Below are positions 61,207 through 64,000 of a stretch of DNA of 64,000 nucleotides, one piece after another (the first letter of the stretch is position 1; the number at the start of each line of letters is the position of its first letter). The notes below the pieces were generated by a model. The model made no database searches and was not told where the DNA came from. It worked only from the letters and a program-made list of their open reading frames with translations. The stretch comes from Desulfosudis oleivorans Hxd3 (lineage in GTDB: Bacteria; Desulfobacterota; Desulfobacteria; Desulfobacterales; Desulfosudaceae): the NCBI RefSeq assembly GCF_000018405.1, contig NC_009943.1, forward strand, positions 3,847,001 to 3,911,000, in the 5' to 3' direction. Position numbers and translations under genes: made by a program.

Positions 61207-63615
61207 TCAGGTTTCGGCGGCCTCCTGTTGATCCAGGATTTCACGCAGTTTTAAAGAGATCGCGGCCGTATCATAGGGTTTCTGAATAAACCCGCTGCAC
61301 CCTTTGGCAAGAATCTCCCGGGCCTGATTGTTCAGGCTGAACCCGCTGGACAGCAGCACCTTTACATGGGGATTGATCTGCTTCAGCTTATCATATGTTT
61401 CGCCGCCGCCCATGCCCGGCATCAGCATATCCAGCAGGACCAGGGCAATTTCCCTGTAATGCTGCCGGTAGAGGGACACCGCCGCCTCACCACTCTGGAC
61501 CGCCACCACATTATATCCCAGCCTTTTGAGCATGCGTGAACAGGCCTTGATCACCATCTCTTCGTCATCCACCACAAGAATGGCCTCTGCCCCGCCCTTT
61601 ATGGCCGGCGCGGCCGCCTCTTTTTCTTTTTTCAACTGCCCCCGGATCATGGCCGGAAGGAAAATAAAAAACGAGGTGCCCCGCCCTTTTTCGCTGGTGA
61701 CGCGGACCATGCCGCCATGGCTCTTTACAATGCCGTAGACCGATGAAAGCCCCAGGCCGGTGCCCACCCCGGTCTTCTTGGTGGTAAAAAAGGGATCAAA
61801 AATCTTTTCCATGGTGGCCTTGTCCATGCCACACCCCTCATCTTGCACCACCACTTTTACATAAGGTCCGGGCAGCACGTCATGTCCCCGGACATCCTCT
61901 TCATTGAGTATGACATTTTCCGTGCCCACATGAAGGGTGCCGCCTGTTTCCGGCATGGCCTGAACGGCATTGATGTAAAGATTCATCAGCACCTGCTGCA
62001 TCTGGCTCTGGTCCACATCCACCGGCCAGATATCCTTCTGGAAGTGTTCGTCCAGCACGATCTCCTTCTTGGCGCTGCCGAACATTCTGTCTTCGTTCCG
62101 CATCAACTCGTTTAAGTCGGTGGGTTGCACATCATAAGTGCCGCCACGGGCATATCCCAGAAGATTGCGGGTCAGGGTGCTGGCCTTTTTCACCGACCGG
62201 TCGATATCGACCAGGTGCTCGTAGTCGGAATCCTGGGGCTGCCGGTCCATCAGCATGGCAGACACATATCCCTGTATGCTCATCAGAATGTTGTTAAAAT
62301 TGTGGGCCACGCCCCCGGCCAGCACACCGATGGCCTCCATTTTCTGGGCCTGCTGAAGCTGGGCCTCCATGGCTTTATGCCGGGTGACATCCGTGCAGGC
62401 CCCGATCCACTTCCAGGGCCGGCCCTCTCCGTTCAGCAGGGGAACGCTGTGATCACTCCAGTACCGCCACTCTCCGCTTTTATGCCGTATCCGGTATTCC
62501 CTTAAAAGCGGTTGTGTGTTGGAATCGCGCAGTTCCACCATCTCGCGGAAATTCTGCAGATCCTCCGGGTGAATCAGGACCTCCCATGCCGCCAGCGTAT
62601 CGCCCGCCTCTCCGGGGCCATAGCCCAGTTTCTGCTCAATGTCGCCAAACCATTGCAGGCGGTCGCCGCCCACCTGCCACTCGTAGATCAGATCAAAGGA
62701 GGCGGCCACCGCCACCTTGAGCCGCTCCTCGCTCTCCCGCAGGGCCGCCTCCGCCTGCCGCAGGCCGGTTTCATCAACAACAATGCCCTCCACGATCTCC
62801 CCGGCGTCGATCCGGTAGCGCCGTGCCCAGACACGGGCGTTAAAAACCGTCCCGTTTTTTCGACGCAGATCCACGGCCATACCATCCACATTGCCTTTGG
62901 CCTCAAGGGTGGCAACAATTTCTTTTTCCTGGTCGGCGTCCGCGTAGGGCAGTGCCGCCGGCTGCCATGCGTCGGGTTTTCCCTTGAAACCGAACATGCG
63001 CAAAAACGCCCGGTTCATCATCAGAAAACGGCTGTTTTCCCCTGTTGTCCGCTGGTAGCTGCCCACGGGAAGATTTTCAATAAAGCTGCGGTAGCGGGCC
63101 TCCGACGCCTTGAGCTGCCGGTCCCTGTCCTTGGTCTGCAAGTCGACGATGTATCCCAGAAACAGGGTAATCACCAGGATAAAGGGAAGCCGCAGGGTGT
63201 AGCTGACGGCCTCCGGCCCCTGCAGAAGCCCCTCCTGGTACAGCAGCCATCCATAAACAAACACGAACAAAAAGCCGGCAATGATGAGGTTTCTTAAATC
63301 CGAACCCAGGGTGGCCAGGCAGACAATCAGAAAAAAAATCAGGTAAAGGTCGGTGCTGGCCATGCCGGCCACATAGATGCCGGCCACCACCATGATGCTG
63401 TCAAACAGCACAATGCCGTAAAAAAGAAGGGGCCGCTCAAAAAAGGGCGCCGGCAGCTGGGAGATAACCAGGTTGGAAAACAGGTAAAGGCCGATGAAGC
63501 CGTATATCAAGGGGGTGGCGGCGCCGGCACCGGGGGCCAGCAGCATCAGGTAGGAAAGGCTGATGATGACCAGCAGCCGAATCATAAAAACAAGCCGTTT
63601 TCGCGTCAGGTCCAT
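61207..63615 (-). CDS. Membrane hybrid sensor histidine kinase with two PAS domains and receiver
   Basis: 802 residues. Six or so hydrophobic segments (1-155, [20 protein letters not shown] etc.), two PAS/PAC units (about 165-290 and 295-415, the second with [20 protein letters not shown]), HisKA with [18 protein letters not shown]-box [13 protein letters not shown]-boxes DEGCGMDK and [15 protein letters not shown], and a C-terminal receiver ([11 protein letters not shown], phospho-Asp in [13 protein letters not shown]). Similar in plan to the kinase at 15378. It runs convergently toward the DUF11 cluster with about 30 bases between, so it is not in that operon. Signal unknown. Confidence 0.93.
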   Translation of the reverse strand: MDLTRKRLVFMIRLLVIISLSYLMLLAPGAGAATPLIYGFIGLYLFSNLVISQLPAPFFERPLLFYGIVLFDSIMVVAGIYVAGMASTDLYLIFFLIVCLATLGSDLRNLIIAGFLFVFVYGWLLYQEGLLQGPEAVSYTLRLPFILVITLFLGYIVDLQTKDRDRQLKASEARYRSFIENLPVGSYQRTTGENSRFLMMNRAFLRMFGFKGKPDAWQPAALPYADADQEKEIVATLEAKGNVDGMAVDLRRKNGTVFNARVWARRYRIDAGEIVEGIVVDETGLRQAEAALRESEERLKVAVAASFDLIYEWQVGGDRLQWFGDIEQKLGYGPGEAGDTLAAWEVLIHPEDLQNFREMVELRDSNTQPLLREYRIRHKSGEWRYWSDHSVPLLNGEGRPWKWIGACTDVTRHKAMEAQLQQAQKMEAIGVLAGGVAHNFNNILMSIQGYVSAMLMDRQPQDSDYEHLVDIDRSVKKASTLTRNLLGYARGGTYDVQPTDLNELMRNEDRMFGSAKKEIVLDEHFQKDIWPVDVDQSQMQQVLMNLYINAVQAMPETGGTLHVGTENVILNEEDVRGHDVLPGPYVKVVVQDEGCGMDKATMEKIFDPFFTTKKTGVGTGLGLSSVYGIVKSHGGMVRVTSEKGRGTSFFIFLPAMIRGQLKKEKEAAAPAIKGGAEAILVVDDEEMVIKACSRMLKRLGYNVVAVQSGEAAVSLYRQHYREIALVLLDMLMPGMGGGETYDKLKQINPHVKVLLSSGFSLNNQAREILAKGCSGFIQKPYDTAAISLKLREILDQQEAAET

Positions 63616-63678
63616 AAGGCCTCTCTCTCTTGCACCGGTCGTACGTACCGGCAGGAATGCACGGTCCGTTTCTTCCTG

Positions 63679-64000
63679 TTACGCGGAACCCTTTGCCTGT
63701 GCTTTTCGGCCAGATCGCTTCTGCTGCAGGGAAACAAAGGCTTCCACGATCCGGGGGTCAAACCGGGTGCCGGCCAGTTTTTTGATTTCCTGCAACACGC
63801 GTTTCATGTCCCATGCATTCTTGTACGGCTCCTTATGGGTCAGGGCGTCAACGGTATCCGCCAGGGCCACAATCCGGGCAGCCAGAGGAATCTCTGTTTC
63901 CTTCAACCCGTCGGGATAACCAGTGCCGTCCCAGTTTTCATGATGGCTCCGGGCGATCTCCCGGGCGATTTTGTAAAACGGCTTGACGCCCAGCATCTCT
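63679..64000 (-). CDS. HD-GYP domain protein, C-terminal part (truncated by window end)
   Basis: The last about 106 residues of an HD-GYP cyclic-di-GMP phosphodiesterase. The defining HHENWDGTGYPDGL motif is present, followed by AARIVALADTVDALTHKEPY and a C-terminal helix (TRFDPRIVEAFVSLQQ) ending in a basic tail. The HD pair and any sensory or receiver part lie beyond the window. It is upstream of the hybrid kinase on the same strand (63-base gap) and could be co-transcribed with it, linking this kinase to c-di-GMP turnover. Confidence 0.9.
   Translation of the reverse strand, partial: EMLGVKPFYKIAREIARSHHENWDGTGYPDGLKETEIPLAARIVALADTVDALTHKEPYKNAWDMKRVLQEIKKLAGTRFDPRIVEAFVSLQQKRSGRKAQAKGSA

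Overview
The window reads as chromosomal DNA of a GC-rich, anaerobic, sulfate-reducer-like bacterium of the Desulfobacterota (Desulfosarcina/Desulfococcus/Desulfosudis type). This is inference. It rests on a UbiD of the length used in futalosine-route menaquinone synthesis, a siroheme-synthase/hemX/hemA operon, a selenium operon whose selD is itself a selenoprotein gene, a dienoyl-CoA isomerase, many hybrid sensor kinases, and intergenic spaces packed with dispersed palindromic and hexamer repeats. No 16S or dsr gene is present to fix the taxon.

Layout. 1-4.7 kb: end of rmuC, a large repeat mosaic, then ubiA-ubiX-ubiD (overlapping, quinone ring prenylation and decarboxylation) and a PilZ protein. 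4.9-13.9 kb (mostly minus strand): an acidic hypothetical protein, argS and a SPOR protein; trkA-trkH potassium uptake; a beta-helix acyltransferase paired with an alpha/alpha-toroid protein; serC. 14-19.2 kb: hisD, a hybrid histidine kinase, and a DUF47/Pit phosphate transport pair. 19.2-24 kb: repeats, tRNA-Pro(GGG), and a heterodimeric ABC exporter. 24.4-30.8 kb (minus): sirtuin, a secreted protein, polyprenyl diphosphate synthase, rimO, dienoyl-CoA isomerase, apbE. 31-35.7 kb (plus): nitrilase-family hydrolase, MBL-fold hydrolase, precorrin-2 dehydrogenase, hemX/ccsA, hemA.

36.1-42.4 kb holds the most interesting accessory locus. A sigma-54 enhancer-binding regulator is divergent from a SpeD-like pyruvoyl enzyme, a GNAT/FemAB-type acyltransferase, an ATP-grasp ligase and a PLP-dependent amino-acid decarboxylase. 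A near-perfect -24/-12 promoter and an upstream palindrome lie between them. This looks like a small regulated pathway making an amino-acid or diamine conjugate of unknown identity.

42.9-47.4 kb is a selenium island: a zinc-ribbon protein, YedE, a TusA/YedF-like protein, a DUF3343 protein, a YjeF-C-type kinase and selD, with in-frame UGA at codon 18 followed by a plausible bacterial SECIS. 47.5-50 kb holds an insertion sequence with a clear 7-bp target duplication and two short non-autonomous elements sharing its ends.

50.2-61.2 kb encodes a secreted DUF11-repeat system: four exported DUF11-type proteins around one 2118-residue protein that joins DUF11/Sdr-like repeats, an OmpA peptidoglycan-binding domain and an outer-membrane beta-barrel. 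The window ends with a large hybrid sensor kinase and the 3' part of an HD-GYP protein.

A feature cutting across the whole window is a set of intergenic repeat families: GATNNC hexamer arrays, GAGCAN-type hexamer arrays, a 66-69 bp element with GTTTGTAGTG ends, and several hairpins. They recur together as mosaics, often bounded by inverted hexamer arrays and sometimes ending in a Shine-Dalgarno-like sequence.
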